The notes: generated from the letters alone by a model not told the origin. A DNA stretch of 64,000 bases from G963665185 sp049723905 (GCF_049723905.1 NZ_JBJKFD010000001.1:1364001-1428000); one strand, 5' to 3'. Counted from the first letter of the stretch, positions 1 through 8,984 are shown. Translations and numbers: made by a program.

Positions 1-170
1 CACACACCGAAGTCCCTTCCGGGACGTTCGAAAATTTTTCCCCGGAGCACCGGGAAGACAACACAGGAAAGGAAGAACAGGAGTTGTTCCTCAAGGCAAT
101 GGCTCTGGGGATCGATCCGGCAACGGTCGACCCCGAAAGACTTCGAGAACTGGTTCATGTGAACCCCTAA
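1..170 (+). CDS. C-terminal end of an unidentified protein (partial)
   Basis: A reading frame enters from the left edge (first full codon at base 3) and stops with TAA at 168-170. About 55 residues are visible. They are hydrophilic and acidic (many Glu, Asp, Pro) and end in a short helix-like stretch finishing LRELVHVNP. No motif identifies the family. The frame has no internal stop and lies 86 bases before the next gene on the same strand, so it may belong to the same transcription unit as the membrane protein and the Tat-exported protein that follow. Function unknown. Confidence 0.5.
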   Translation, partial: HTEVPSGTFENFSPEHREDNTGKEEQELFLKAMALGIDPATVDPERLRELVHVNP

Positions 171-256
171 CCGCATGCGGCGGACAAAAAGGGGATGCCG
201 GGGCGACCGCCAAGTCCGGCCCCGACATCCGAGGCCGTCCGCATGGAGAGGAAACC

Positions 257-1666
257 ATGGAAACAGACAGCACCGGTTACAGCTACATTGAAAGCCGCAA
301 GCTCGTCAAACGTTGGAGCGGACCGTGGCCGGCCGTAGTCAACACGCTGTTGATTGCAGCCTTTTTCTACCTTACGTGGTGGATTTTTCAGGATCCGCGC
401 GGCCTTATGCGCATGTATACCCCATACGTGGGCTACATGGTCTGCCGCTGGCTCCTCATCCTTTTTATTTGGGTGGCCTATATTTTCGACTTCTGGCCGT
501 TCAAAAAAACCTGGCTCAGACGCGCCCATCCATTGCTCAAGGGCACGGTGCTGACGCTCTTCAGCGTGGCCGCCATGATCCTGCTCATCAAGGGCTTTTT
601 CATGGACATTCTGGGCAACTACGGCATCGCCTACTTCAACCCGGATCGCCTCATAGAAATGGGCGTCACGGACTTCTACTCCATCGAGTACGCGGCCGAG
701 GCCATTATGATGTTCGCAGCCATCGCCTCCTGGCTCTCGCCCAGTTGGGTCGTGGCCTGCGAAAACGCACCGTGGGAAAAACTCAAGCAGCCCGCACGCG
801 GCATCACCATTGTTCTGGTCACCTTCTTTTTCAGCATGATCGTCTACTTCCTCACCATGCACTCGCACATGGCCATCCTGTTCTACCCGTGGCAGCAGTA
901 CACGGCCATTACCCCTCCCTATTGGGAACAGTTCGCCAACACGGTTTCCGGCAACTTCCACATTGCCTGGATCATGTGCTGCACGGTCATTGTATGGCAG
1001 TTTGAAACCATTTGGGAACGCTACCCCTTCAACCTCATCAAGACCGATTGGCTGCGCCGCACTGCCTCCTTTCTCGGCATTATCGCCATTGCCCTGGCTC
1101 TGTGCTTTTTCCTCTACTATGCACAGGATCTGGTATGGGGCAGTACCATCCGCGGAACACGCCGCCTGATGGCCCCGGACTGGCGCTGGCTGCACGTGGG
1201 TGAAATGGCCATTTTCTGGCTGGTGCCCACCCTGTTCCTCAACTTCTACTGCGGCAACTGGCCCACAAAGTTCAGCCGCCCCGTCAATGTCTGCATCCGT
1301 ACCTTCCTGACCGCCTTCATGGCCGTGGTGCTCTACGTGGTCTATTACAAGACCTCGCACCTCTTCCTCGGCACCCAGAAGGGTTTTTCGCATCCGCAGC
1401 AGTTTCCCATGATTCCCATGATCTGGCTCATCAACATCTTCCTCATCAACAACTGGTTCATGGACGGCTGGCCAGGCTGGAAGGCCGTGCCCAAGACCGC
1501 CGAAGAGCTTGAAGAAGTAAAGGAAGAGATCGTGGCCCACGACGTGGTCTGGAGTCCGTCCCTGGCCAAAGGGCTGGCCGTCGGCCTGGCAGGGGGCGTG
1601 GCACTCTATGTCCTTGCCATCAATATCCTTCCCTGGATCGGCAAAAGCGTGGAAATCATCAAGTAG
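257..1666 (+). CDS. Polytopic inner-membrane protein of unknown function
   Basis: The 469-residue protein has about eleven to twelve hydrophobic segments spread over its whole length (for example near residues 28-46, 60-82, 96-118, 180-200 and 360-385) and a charged loop near 415-435 before a last segment. Many Trp, Tyr and Phe residues sit at segment ends. There is no signal peptide and no ATP-binding or metal motif that I recognise. GAGAGGAAACC just before the ATG serves as ribosome binding site. It lies 18 bases upstream of a Tat-exported metallo-hydrolase, so the two are probably co-transcribed and may act together at the membrane. I do not recognise the family; a transporter or membrane-bound enzyme subunit is possible. 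Confidence 0.8.
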   Translation: METDSTGYSYIESRKLVKRWSGPWPAVVNTLLIAAFFYLTWWIFQDPRGLMRMYTPYVGYMVCRWLLILFIWVAYIFDFWPFKKTWLRRAHPLLKGTVLTLFSVAAMILLIKGFFMDILGNYGIAYFNPDRLIEMGVTDFYSIEYAAEAIMMFAAIASWLSPSWVVACENAPWEKLKQPARGITIVLVTFFFSMIVYFLTMHSHMAILFYPWQQYTAITPPYWEQFANTVSGNFHIAWIMCCTVIVWQFETIWERYPFNLIKTDWLRRTASFLGIIAIALALCFFLYYAQDLVWGSTIRGTRRLMAPDWRWLHVGEMAIFWLVPTLFLNFYCGNWPTKFSRPVNVCIRTFLTAFMAVVLYVVYYKTSHLFLGTQKGFSHPQQFPMIPMIWLINIFLINNWFMDGWPGWKAVPKTAEELEEVKEEIVAHDVVWSPSLAKGLAVGLAGGVALYVLAINILPWIGKSVEIIK

Positions 1667-1684
1667 CGGACGAGGAGCAGCATA

Positions 1685-2845
1685 ATGACAAACGAAAAGA
1701 ACATGACCCGGCGCAATTTCGTCAAAGGCGCGGCCACGGGCGTATGCGTGGGCGCTCTGGCGTCCATGGGCGTATACTCATATACCTCGTCGGCTTACAG
1801 CCGCCTGCCCAAGGTAGAACGCAAGATGGAAGACTTCGGCACCTGCCGGAGCATTAAAATAACCAACATCTCGGAAACAAGCTGGTTCAACAACGCCCAC
1901 CTCATCGGAGATATCCACAACGCGGGCGGCCTGCTGGTAAACCAGTATACCCTCAACTGGGCTCCATTCGCCAACGGCAAGGGCTCGGCCCAGGGCTCGT
2001 ACGAATCCGGTATTGCCAGCATCAAGGACATGTTGCCCAACGACCTTGAAGAAGCCTGGGCAAAACAGCGCGGCCTGTCCCTGCACCCGGACAATCCGGG
2101 TGGCTACTCCTGCCTCATAGAGGTGGAAGCCATGGACGGCAGCAAGCACAAGTACCTGCTGGACACGGGCTGGTCCTACGACTGGATGCTGCAGTGCTAC
2201 AAACGCGAAGGCATCGACGAAATGCTCAAGGCGCGAGAGATAGAAGCCCTCTTCCTCTCGCATGAGCATTGGGACCATTTTTGGGGCTTTCCCGTCACCA
2301 TGAAGTACGACAACCGCATTCCAGTATACGCGCACGACGGTTTTTACGCCGAAGGGCTCCAGTATATGAAGGACTGCTCCCACAAGGGCCCCCTGACCAT
2401 TATGAAGGACCCGGTGGAAAAGATCATTCCCGGCATGGCCGCGCTGAAGTTCAACGTGCCCATCATCAACCGCGTCTTTGGGGAACTCTCCCTGGCCTTC
2501 AACGTCAAGGACAAGGGATTGGTCCTCATTTCCGGCTGCTGCCACCAGGGCATCCTCAAGTTCGCCGACTTTGCCTACAACAACCTCCGGTACGACAACG
2601 ACAAGTTCTACGGAATCTATGGCGGACTGCACATCTCCCCGTTCGAGGACTGGGACCCCAAATACGACGACCTTGTCATATCTCTGGGGCAATGGGGATT
2701 TGAACGCATCGGCTGCAACCACTGCACCGGGCACCTCACCGCCAAAAAGTTCATCGAAGCCGGATATCCGGTGATTCGGGGCACTGCGCGCTTTCGCTCC
2801 GCATCCAAGGACTATCTGGGCAACGGAGACGTCATCAGCTTCTGA
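1685..2845 (+). CDS. Tat-exported metallo-beta-lactamase-fold hydrolase
   Basis: The 386-residue protein begins with a twin-arginine signal (TRRNFVKGAA at residues 8-17, followed by a hydrophobic stretch), so it should be folded in the cytoplasm and exported by Tat. The metallo-beta-lactamase signature is present as SHEHWDHFWG (HxHxDH), with later metal-ligand candidates in the SGCCHQG, YGGLH and CNHCTGH segments. Spacing and C-terminal layout resemble the dihydropterin-methyl-ribofuranosylaminobenzene-phosphate-synthase-like branch of the fold, which has broad and often unknown substrates. The start ATG has GGACGAGGAGCAGCATA upstream. It follows the polytopic membrane protein by 18 bases. 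Export plus an intact dinuclear site suggest a periplasmic hydrolase; the substrate is not predictable. Confidence 0.85.
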   Translation: MTNEKNMTRRNFVKGAATGVCVGALASMGVYSYTSSAYSRLPKVERKMEDFGTCRSIKITNISETSWFNNAHLIGDIHNAGGLLVNQYTLNWAPFANGKGSAQGSYESGIASIKDMLPNDLEEAWAKQRGLSLHPDNPGGYSCLIEVEAMDGSKHKYLLDTGWSYDWMLQCYKREGIDEMLKAREIEALFLSHEHWDHFWGFPVTMKYDNRIPVYAHDGFYAEGLQYMKDCSHKGPLTIMKDPVEKIIPGMAALKFNVPIINRVFGELSLAFNVKDKGLVLISGCCHQGILKFADFAYNNLRYDNDKFYGIYGGLHISPFEDWDPKYDDLVISLGQWGFERIGCNHCTGHLTAKKFIEAGYPVIRGTARFRSASKDYLGNGDVISF

Positions 2846-2906
2846 AGAAGGTTTTGCACTCCGAGGTCCGCAAGGACCTCGGAGTGTGAACAAAATCCAA
2901 CTCAGG

Positions 2907-3687
2907 CAGGCTGGTCAAAAGATACGAAAGCAAGGCGGGAGAAAAAAGCAAGACCGTGCCGTATTTCCTGATACGCGAGAGTTTGATTTTTTCGAAGCAA
3001 CGCCGCTGGCGTGCCTTTATCACCGCCTGCAAGGCCCAAAGAGGCCTCGGTTTGATTACAGTCCAAACCCAGGTGGCTCAGAAAGGTACGAAAGCAAGGC
3101 GGAAGAAAAAAGCAAGACCGTGCCGTATTTCCTGATACGCGAGGGTTTGATTTTTTCGAAGCAACGCCGCTGGCGTGCCTTTATCACCGCCTGCAAGGCC
3201 CAAAGAGGCCTCGGTTTGATTACAAGTCCAAACCCAGGTGGCTCAGAAAGGTACGAAAGCAAGGCGAGAGAAAAAAGCAAGACCGTGGCGTATTTCCTGA
3301 TACGCGAGGGTTTGTTTTTTTCGAAGCAACGCCGCTGGCGTGCCTTTATCACCGCCTGCAAGGCCCAAACGGGCCTCAGTTTGATTACAGTCCAAACCCA
3401 GGTGGCTCAGAAAGGTACGAAAGCAAGGCGAGAGAAAAAAGCAAGACCGTGGCGTATGTCCTGATACGCGAGAATTTGTTTTTTTCGAAGCAACGCCGCT
3501 AGCGTGCCTTTATCACCGCCTGCAAGGCCCAAACGGGCCTCGGTTTGATTACAGTCCAAACCCAGGTGGCTCAGAAAGATACGAAAGCAAGGCGGGAGAA
3601 AAAAGCAAGACCGTGGCGTATTTCCTGATACGCGAGGGTTTGATTTTTTCGAAGCAACACCGCTGGCGTGCCTTTATCAGCCACCTG
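2907..3687 (+). repeat. Five tandem copies of a ~164-bp palindromic extragenic element
   Basis: The word TACGAAAGCAAGGCG recurs at 2923, 3087, 3252, 3416 and 3580, giving a period of 164-165 bases. Each copy opens with AGGTGGCTCAGAAAGG and closes near GTGCCTTTATCA; the last copy ends in CAGCCACCT, the complement of the opening arm, so a unit can fold into a long imperfect hairpin. Inside are nested stems: GCGTAT/ATACGC around TTCCTG, and a GAAAAAAGCAAGACC arm facing GGTTTGATTTTTTC. Linkers carry small hairpins such as GGCCC-AAAC-GGGCC. Copies differ by a few substitutions. The array fills most of the 1.1-kb gap between the hydrolase and the cobW-like gene. Diverged copies occur at 55.7-56.4 kb. 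Confidence 0.9.
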
Positions 3688-3989
3688 CATTGCCTGGAGG
3701 CATTGTGATACAACGACACTTTCTTCCACCGGGCCAATCCGAAGTCCGAATCCAGGATATCGTCCGCCTGCCTTCCGTTTTGCTGGCGCAAAGCGCCAAG
3801 GATTCACTTTTCAAACGTGCAAGCGGCTGGCGCGGGCTGGCCCCATGCCGGGGAGCGGAAGCATTCACCTGCCGTATTGCCCACCGCCCCGGCGTATACG
3901 GCCTGGCACCGTCCAACTCTTCAACATCCAGTCCCGACAGGCTGTCCGTGGACTTTCACGTCTATTATTTCCCCGCCCCGGAAGAGCCC

Positions 3990-5642
3990 ATGGCCGATAC
4001 ATTTTCACTGGCCGCCGGATTTGCCATGCACGCACCCGACTACCGGGAAAACATCAGGGAGTTCCCCCTTCACGATGATATGGCAGAACTCTTTTTTGTG
4101 GGCAGGCTGACCATTTCCATGACTACGGACGGACAGGCCACGGCCATATGCATGCAGTCCGAAGAATTGCGCAGGACCATTGCCCTGGATGGAATACGCG
4201 CTTCCGGAGAATGGATAATAGAACCGGGCCAGCCCGACGAAAACCTGCCCGCCCTTTCCCTTTGCCGCGACCTGTACTCCATATTGTGCGCCGCATTCAC
4301 TTTTTGCGTCGAAGAGCCCCCGGTCGGGTTTGCCGACGCCCACACCGCCTCTCAAGAACGCCGTTACAGGGCCGACGGAACGTCCGTACTGCACCCGTAT
4401 CCGGATTGTTCCGAAAACTCCTCTCAAACCTCGCGCCACACGGCCTGCAGTCTTGTCTGGGGCGACCGGGACCGCCTGCAATGGGCGGTCCCCTCCCCGG
4501 AGTGGCAGCCCGGGCTCAGACTCACCCCCCCAAAGCACACTTTGCCCGACGACATCCCGGCCGATACTGCCGGTCCGGCCAACGATGCTCTGTGCTGGAC
4601 AGCCCACGACATGCAGTCCCTCAAGGCTTCCGGCACACATACGGCTGCCTTCGACACCCGGCCAGGGCTTGTGGTTCTGAGCGGCTTTCTGGGCGCTGGC
4701 AAAACAACCTTTCTCAACCAATTCATCGAATACAACATGGCCCGCGACCAGTTTGTGGCCGTCATCCAAAACGAAATCGGCCAGACCGGACTGGACGCAA
4801 CGCTTCTGGAAGGTGACGACTCGGTAGTGGAAATGGACGAAGGCTGCGTATGCTGCACCCTGGCTGGAAACCTTGCCGGGGCCATAGGCAAACTCATGGA
4901 ACGCCACAGCCCGGAAGTCATAATCCTTGAATCCACCGGGCTGGCCAATCCGCGAAATCTGCTTTCGGAAATCGACAGCCTGTCCCATCTCGTCCGGCTG
5001 GACGCCATCGTGACCCTTGTGGATGCCGAACACGCAACAGACCTTCTGGAGTCCTGCGAGATTTCGCGGGAACAAATTCTCGGCGCCGATGCACTGGTGG
5101 TCAACAAGTGCGACCTGGTCTCCTCGCAGGAACTTGAACGGCTGAGGAAACGGCTGAACGCTCTCAACCCCTCGGCCCCTGTTTTGGAGGCGATGCACGG
5201 GCACATCAACTTCGGCATGCTGTTCGACACCCTGGTTCGGGAATCCCCAAAATCCGTCCCCCTCATCCCGCAGATGGCGGACGTAGCGCATGCCCACGAC
5301 CACCACAAACATCATCACGACCACCGGCATGAAGGATTCTCCAGCCTGTGCCTGCCGCTCACGGAAAAAACGGACATTGGCGCTCTTTCCCAGGCCTTGG
5401 AGCAATGCACAGGCAAGGTGTTCCGCATCAAGGGCATCTTCCTCTCTGCCGAGGACGGAGAGCCCCATGTGCTGCAGTTTGTGGGCGGACGCCATGACGT
5501 ATCCCCCCTGGGCGTTCCCTTTGCAGACCGCCCGTTCGTGGTCCTTATAGGTCAAAATCTGCAGGAAGCTGAACTTCGTTCCATTTGGGGAGATCTTGTT
5601 GCCAACGTCCCCACTCCATCCGCCCAAAAGGAGGTAGCATGA
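3990..5642 (+). CDS. CobW/COG0523-family metal-binding GTPase with N-terminal extension
   Basis: From the ATG at 3990 the product is 550 residues. The first ~225 are an unrecognised domain. The GTPase follows: Walker A GFLGAGKTT (232-240), the family metal motif CVCC (286-289), ESTGLANP (314-321) and the guanine-specificity motif NKCD (372-375). A His-rich linker (HAHDHHKHHHDHRH, 434-447) precedes the CobW C-terminal domain. Such proteins are metal chaperones for Zn, Co or Ni. The frame stays open upstream; TTG 3690, GTG 3705 (GGAGG before it, inside the repeat edge) and GTG 3948 are alternative starts. ATG 3990 has GGAAGAG upstream. Its stop overlaps exbB, so metal handling and TonB energisation are likely coupled. 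Confidence 0.85.
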   Translation: MADTFSLAAGFAMHAPDYRENIREFPLHDDMAELFFVGRLTISMTTDGQATAICMQSEELRRTIALDGIRASGEWIIEPGQPDENLPALSLCRDLYSILCAAFTFCVEEPPVGFADAHTASQERRYRADGTSVLHPYPDCSENSSQTSRHTACSLVWGDRDRLQWAVPSPEWQPGLRLTPPKHTLPDDIPADTAGPANDALCWTAHDMQSLKASGTHTAAFDTRPGLVVLSGFLGAGKTTFLNQFIEYNMARDQFVAVIQNEIGQTGLDATLLEGDDSVVEMDEGCVCCTLAGNLAGAIGKLMERHSPEVIILESTGLANPRNLLSEIDSLSHLVRLDAIVTLVDAEHATDLLESCEISREQILGADALVVNKCDLVSSQELERLRKRLNALNPSAPVLEAMHGHINFGMLFDTLVRESPKSVPLIPQMADVAHAHDHHKHHHDHRHEGFSSLCLPLTEKTDIGALSQALEQCTGKVFRIKGIFLSAEDGEPHVLQFVGGRHDVSPLGVPFADRPFVVLIGQNLQEAELRSIWGDLVANVPTPSAQKEVA

Positions 5643-6256
5643 ATCTTATGCAACTGGGCGGCCCCATGATGTGGCCGCTTCTCGGCCTTTCCGTCGCTGC
5701 GTTGGGTATTATTCTCGAACGCGCCCTGGTCTTTTCCACGTTCCGAATGCCGGATAAAGAGTTGGAGGAACGACTGTGCAAAAACGCAGAGGCCGGAGAA
5801 TTCGGAGGCATCCTGCGCAGTCTGCACGACAAGTCGCCCAATTTGGTGTCCATGATCCGTCCGCTTCTTGCCGGAACGTCGCAACACAGCTCTGAACAGA
5901 CAGAACAATTGGCCGCCATTGAAGGAAAGGACATTCTTGCGAGACTCGACAAAAGGCTGTGCGTGCTTTCCACCACCGCGCGCGTCGCGCCTTTGATGGG
6001 GCTTCTGGGAACCGTACTGGGTATGATCCAGACCTTTTCCCGCATGTCGGAAGCACAAGGGGCGGTGGATATGACTGCGCTGGCAGGCGGCATCTGGCAG
6101 GCACTGCTGACCACGGCGACAGGGCTGTCCATAGCCATTCCCGTGCTGCTGGCCCATCAGTACTTCAGCCGACGTCGCGACAACGCAGCGTTCCGCCTGC
6201 AACGGCTTGCCAACCTCATAATGGCTCACATGCAGCGCAAGGACGCGGAACAATGA
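5639..6256 (+). CDS. exbB: MotA/TolQ/ExbB proton-channel family protein
   Basis: A 205-residue inner-membrane protein with three hydrophobic segments: near the N-terminus (MMWPLLGLSVAALGIIL), and two in the C-terminal half around APLMGLLGTVLGMIQTF and GGIWQALLTTATGLSIAIP, the typical MotA/TolQ/ExbB channel pair with a cytoplasmic loop between segments one and two. With ExbD it forms the proton-driven motor that energises TonB. The ATG overlaps the upstream GTPase stop in an ATGA arrangement and has the strong ribosome binding site AAAAGGAGGTAGC. Adjacent exbD and tonB support ExbB over TolQ or MotA. Confidence 0.9.
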   Translation: MNLMQLGGPMMWPLLGLSVAALGIILERALVFSTFRMPDKELEERLCKNAEAGEFGGILRSLHDKSPNLVSMIRPLLAGTSQHSSEQTEQLAAIEGKDILARLDKRLCVLSTTARVAPLMGLLGTVLGMIQTFSRMSEAQGAVDMTALAGGIWQALLTTATGLSIAIPVLLAHQYFSRRRDNAAFRLQRLANLIMAHMQRKDAEQ

Positions 6257-6717
6257 TCGATCTGGAAGGCCCCAAAACGGACTCCTCGTCCTTTCCGGAC
6301 GTAACGCCGCTGCTCGACGTGGTCTTCATTCTGCTGATCTTTTTCGTGATATCGGCGGCCTTCGCGCTCCGCGGCATGGATGTGGACCTTCCGCAAGTCA
6401 CCGAATCACGCCAGCTTGCCGGAAAGGTTTTACACGTTGTGCTGGACGCAAACGAAAAACTCACATTTGACGGCACGTCCGTTACCGTGGAACGCCTGGG
6501 CTCCATGTTGCAAACGGTCATGCGAGCGGACAAATACCCTCGGCAGATAGTTCTCAAGGCGTCTTCCCGGGCCTCGGTGGGTACTTTCATGCGCACCGTG
6601 GATGCCATACGCACACACGGCGGGTCGCACCTCATCATTGCCACATCCCCGGCACATTCCCTGGGGCAAACCAATGTTGCCGCTGCCCGGCAACAAGGGG
6701 CAACGCGCCATGACTGA
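6253..6717 (+). CDS. exbD: ExbD/TolR-family biopolymer transport protein
   Basis: The 154-residue protein has the family layout: a short cytoplasmic N-terminus with PDVTPLLDVVFILLIFF, whose Asp residue in the single transmembrane helix is the expected proton-translocating residue, and a periplasmic domain of about 110 residues. It works with ExbB to drive TonB. The start ATG at 6253 overlaps the exbB stop (ATGA), so translation is probably coupled. The upstream in-frame extension lies within exbB and is rejected. The 3' end overlaps tonB by eight bases. Confidence 0.9.
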   Translation: MIDLEGPKTDSSSFPDVTPLLDVVFILLIFFVISAAFALRGMDVDLPQVTESRQLAGKVLHVVLDANEKLTFDGTSVTVERLGSMLQTVMRADKYPRQIVLKASSRASVGTFMRTVDAIRTHGGSHLIIATSPAHSLGQTNVAAARQQGATRHD

Positions 6718-7225
6718 CGGTCAACGCCTCGCCGTATGTTTGCTCGTGTCCCTGTGCATCCACTATTTTGCAGGGGCAGTACACTTCCGGCACGAAGAGA
6801 AAATGGGATCGGGTAAGCTTGTGGAGCAGACGCAGACAAGCGCGCCCAACGTAATTTTGTCCGTGGGCCTTCCGCTAACCCTGCGGAAGGCCGGACAACC
6901 CACGGACGAGGGAACCACGCCCGACGAACGACGCCAGGCCTTGAAGAGCTACGTGGAAAAAGTGACCCGGGAAGTTCATACAAGGCGAAAAATCACCCAC
7001 TGGCATCTGCAGAATCGCGCAGGCAATACACTTTTCAGCCTGCAGGTGGACGAACAGGGGGGATTTCATGCCATCCATATGACCCGGTCCTCCGGAGTGG
7101 ATGCCCTGGACAACGCCGCACTGGCCGCCATACGTGCAACCAGCGGCGTAGTGCCCCGGCCGTCCTGTCTTGGCAGGGACACACTCGCCATAGCCCTGGA
7201 CGTCAAATTCCAATACGGGCTGTAA
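6710..7225 (+). CDS. tonB: Short TonB-family energy transducer
   Basis: A 171-residue protein with one N-terminal signal anchor (residues 7-22) and a TonB-like C-terminal domain: FSLQVDEQGGFHAIHMTRSSG, then the usual helix with LDNAALAAIR and a closing strand. The Pro-rich spacer common in TonB is nearly absent, so it is short for the family and may not span a wide periplasm. Its place after exbB and exbD, with an eight-base overlap, supports the call. No TonB-dependent receptor gene is in the window, so the substrate is not shown; the upstream metal GTPase suggests a metal or metallophore. Confidence 0.8.
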   Translation: MTDGQRLAVCLLVSLCIHYFAGAVHFRHEEKMGSGKLVEQTQTSAPNVILSVGLPLTLRKAGQPTDEGTTPDERRQALKSYVEKVTREVHTRRKITHWHLQNRAGNTLFSLQVDEQGGFHAIHMTRSSGVDALDNAALAAIRATSGVVPRPSCLGRDTLAIALDVKFQYGL

Positions 7226-7246
7226 TTCCCCAAACCGCTCCCGTAT

Positions 7247-8944
7247 TCAGGCTTCGGGCAGGCTTATCGTGAACGTGGTGCCCACATTCTTTTCGCTGTG
7301 GACTTCCATATTCCCGCCCATGGACTGCACAATGCCGTAGCATACGGACAACCCCAGTCCGGTGCCCTTTCCCGGAGGCTTGGTGGTGAAAAACGGAGCA
7401 AATACCTTGTCCAGATTTTCCTGGGAAATTCCGGCACCGTTATCAATAACCTCTATCTGAACGGTACCATCGGCAACGGCGGCAATATGCACATTTAATA
7501 GTCCGCCCGAAACGCCGTGGCGTTCGTGGATGGCATCCAGCGCGTTATTGAAAAGGTTGAGGACAACCTGCTGCAACTGCCCGGGGTCGGCCAGCACATG
7601 GGGTGTTCCTCCGTTCTCATCACCGTCTATTTCGGAGTGCACCTCCACCCCGTTCACCTGCGCCTTGCGTTCAACCATGCCCAAGACCTCGGTAACAAAG
7701 GTTCGCAGGTTGATATTTTCAGTCTGCGGTTCGCTTTGCCGCCCGAACTTCAGAATGGACTGGGTAATGGATGCACAGCGGCTGATCTGCAGCTTGACCT
7801 GTTCCATGGAAACGCCAATCTCTTCCCTGTCTTCATCGGGAAGCTCGCCGGTCTGCTGAAAATCGGCCAGGAGCATCTCCATATAAGCCAGATCGCTCTT
7901 CATTATCTGTAATGGATTGTTTATTTCGTGTGCAAACCCGGCCGCCATTTCGCCCAGCTCCGCCAGCCGTGCTGCCCGGATAAGCTGGTCCTGCAGGTGT
8001 TCCTTGTCTGAAACAGCCTTGTCCAAGGTTCGCTCTATGCTCCCGCTGACGTAAAGCGCCAATCCGACAATGACGCAGACACCCGCCAGAAGAATGGCAA
8101 GAATAATATAGGTTGCCTGCTGTACGTCGTGGTAGGCATCGGCCTTTTCCTGCCGTACCACCAATTGCCAACGCCCACTGGTTGCGCCCTTGCCTATCCA
8201 GGTTGTGGCATAAAGGCTTTCGTCACCGCTGGCATCGTCACGAACAAACAGGCGAATGCCTTCATGCGCATCGGGAATATCCGGCCCGGCCTTGTCCAGA
8301 ACTTTGCCGCCCGAACGCCTGTCCGTTTGCAGCACGCCATCGCGATTCAACAGATATGCCTCTCCTGTCTCGCCAATACGGACCGCCTCCACAAGATGGG
8401 AAAAGACCTTCGTATCTATGGCTGCACGCAGCACCCACCAGTCACCGTTGACCCGCCGGGAAACCGCCACCACAAAATGAGGGACGTTGCGGAACCCCAG
8501 ATACACGTCGCTGATGTAAACGCCGTTCTTGCGAACCTGTTGAAACCAATCTGAAGCGCTGTAGTCTCGCGACTTCAGGCTGTATGGCCCCACATAGGCC
8601 AGATGGTGCCCTTTTGCGTCGATAATGCCCAAATCCACAAATGCCGGAGACTTTGTCTGCAAGTGCTGGAAAACCGTATCCAGCAGCGTGGGATCATCCA
8701 GGGATTCGATGGGATAGGTATTGATGACGAATTGCAGGTCGGAAAGCCTTTCGGCCATAAAGGACGATATCAGTTGGGCATGGTCTGCCACCACGCGCCG
8801 CATGCTTTCGTTGGTATTGGTTTCGATAGCCCGGATGAAAAACGTATAGCCAACAACCAAAGACAACAGGAAAGGTACAAAAGGCACAATGATCATGCTG
8901 CACAGAATCTTCCGGCGTACCCGGCCGTATCCCCTGGCCCGCAT
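7247..8944 (-). CDS. Membrane sensor histidine kinase with periplasmic Cache-type domain
   Basis: The 565-residue protein has a transmembrane segment near residues 14-37, a periplasmic region of about 240 residues with double-Cache features (DWFQQVRKNGVYISDVYLG, GEAYLLNRDG), and a second transmembrane segment near 280-300. The kinase core has the H box GFAHEINNPL, an N box NLFNNALDAI, and G boxes DNGAGI and GKGTGLGLSV. It should sense a small ligand outside the inner membrane and autophosphorylate. No response regulator is encoded beside it, so it is an orphan here. It ends 21 bases from the convergent tonB gene. Upstream lies the TauE cassette on the same strand after a 152-base gap holding an inverted repeat. 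Confidence 0.9.
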   Translation of the reverse strand: MRARGYGRVRRKILCSMIIVPFVPFLLSLVVGYTFFIRAIETNTNESMRRVVADHAQLISSFMAERLSDLQFVINTYPIESLDDPTLLDTVFQHLQTKSPAFVDLGIIDAKGHHLAYVGPYSLKSRDYSASDWFQQVRKNGVYISDVYLGFRNVPHFVVAVSRRVNGDWWVLRAAIDTKVFSHLVEAVRIGETGEAYLLNRDGVLQTDRRSGGKVLDKAGPDIPDAHEGIRLFVRDDASGDESLYATTWIGKGATSGRWQLVVRQEKADAYHDVQQATYIILAILLAGVCVIVGLALYVSGSIERTLDKAVSDKEHLQDQLIRAARLAELGEMAAGFAHEINNPLQIMKSDLAYMEMLLADFQQTGELPDEDREEIGVSMEQVKLQISRCASITQSILKFGRQSEPQTENINLRTFVTEVLGMVERKAQVNGVEVHSEIDGDENGGTPHVLADPGQLQQVVLNLFNNALDAIHERHGVSGGLLNVHIAAVADGTVQIEVIDNGAGISQENLDKVFAPFFTTKPPGKGTGLGLSVCYGIVQSMGGNMEVHSEKNVGTTFTISLPEA

Positions 8945-8984
8945 GGCTTACCTCCGTTTCGTAGTTCCAACGACCTTCCCTAAG

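Noticed and set aside
2886..3464. 192-residue open frame across the repeat array
   Set aside because: It is the repeat unit read in one frame. The same residues recur with the DNA period, there is no ribosome binding site, and both strands give similar repeat frames.
2907..3687. CRISPR array
   Set aside because: The unit is ~164 bp and nearly uniform, without short repeats and variable spacers, and no cas gene is nearby.
4005..5627. 540-residue frame antisense to the metal-GTPase gene
   Set aside because: The sense frame has Walker A, CVCC and NKCD motifs and a conserved fold; the antisense frame has no features.
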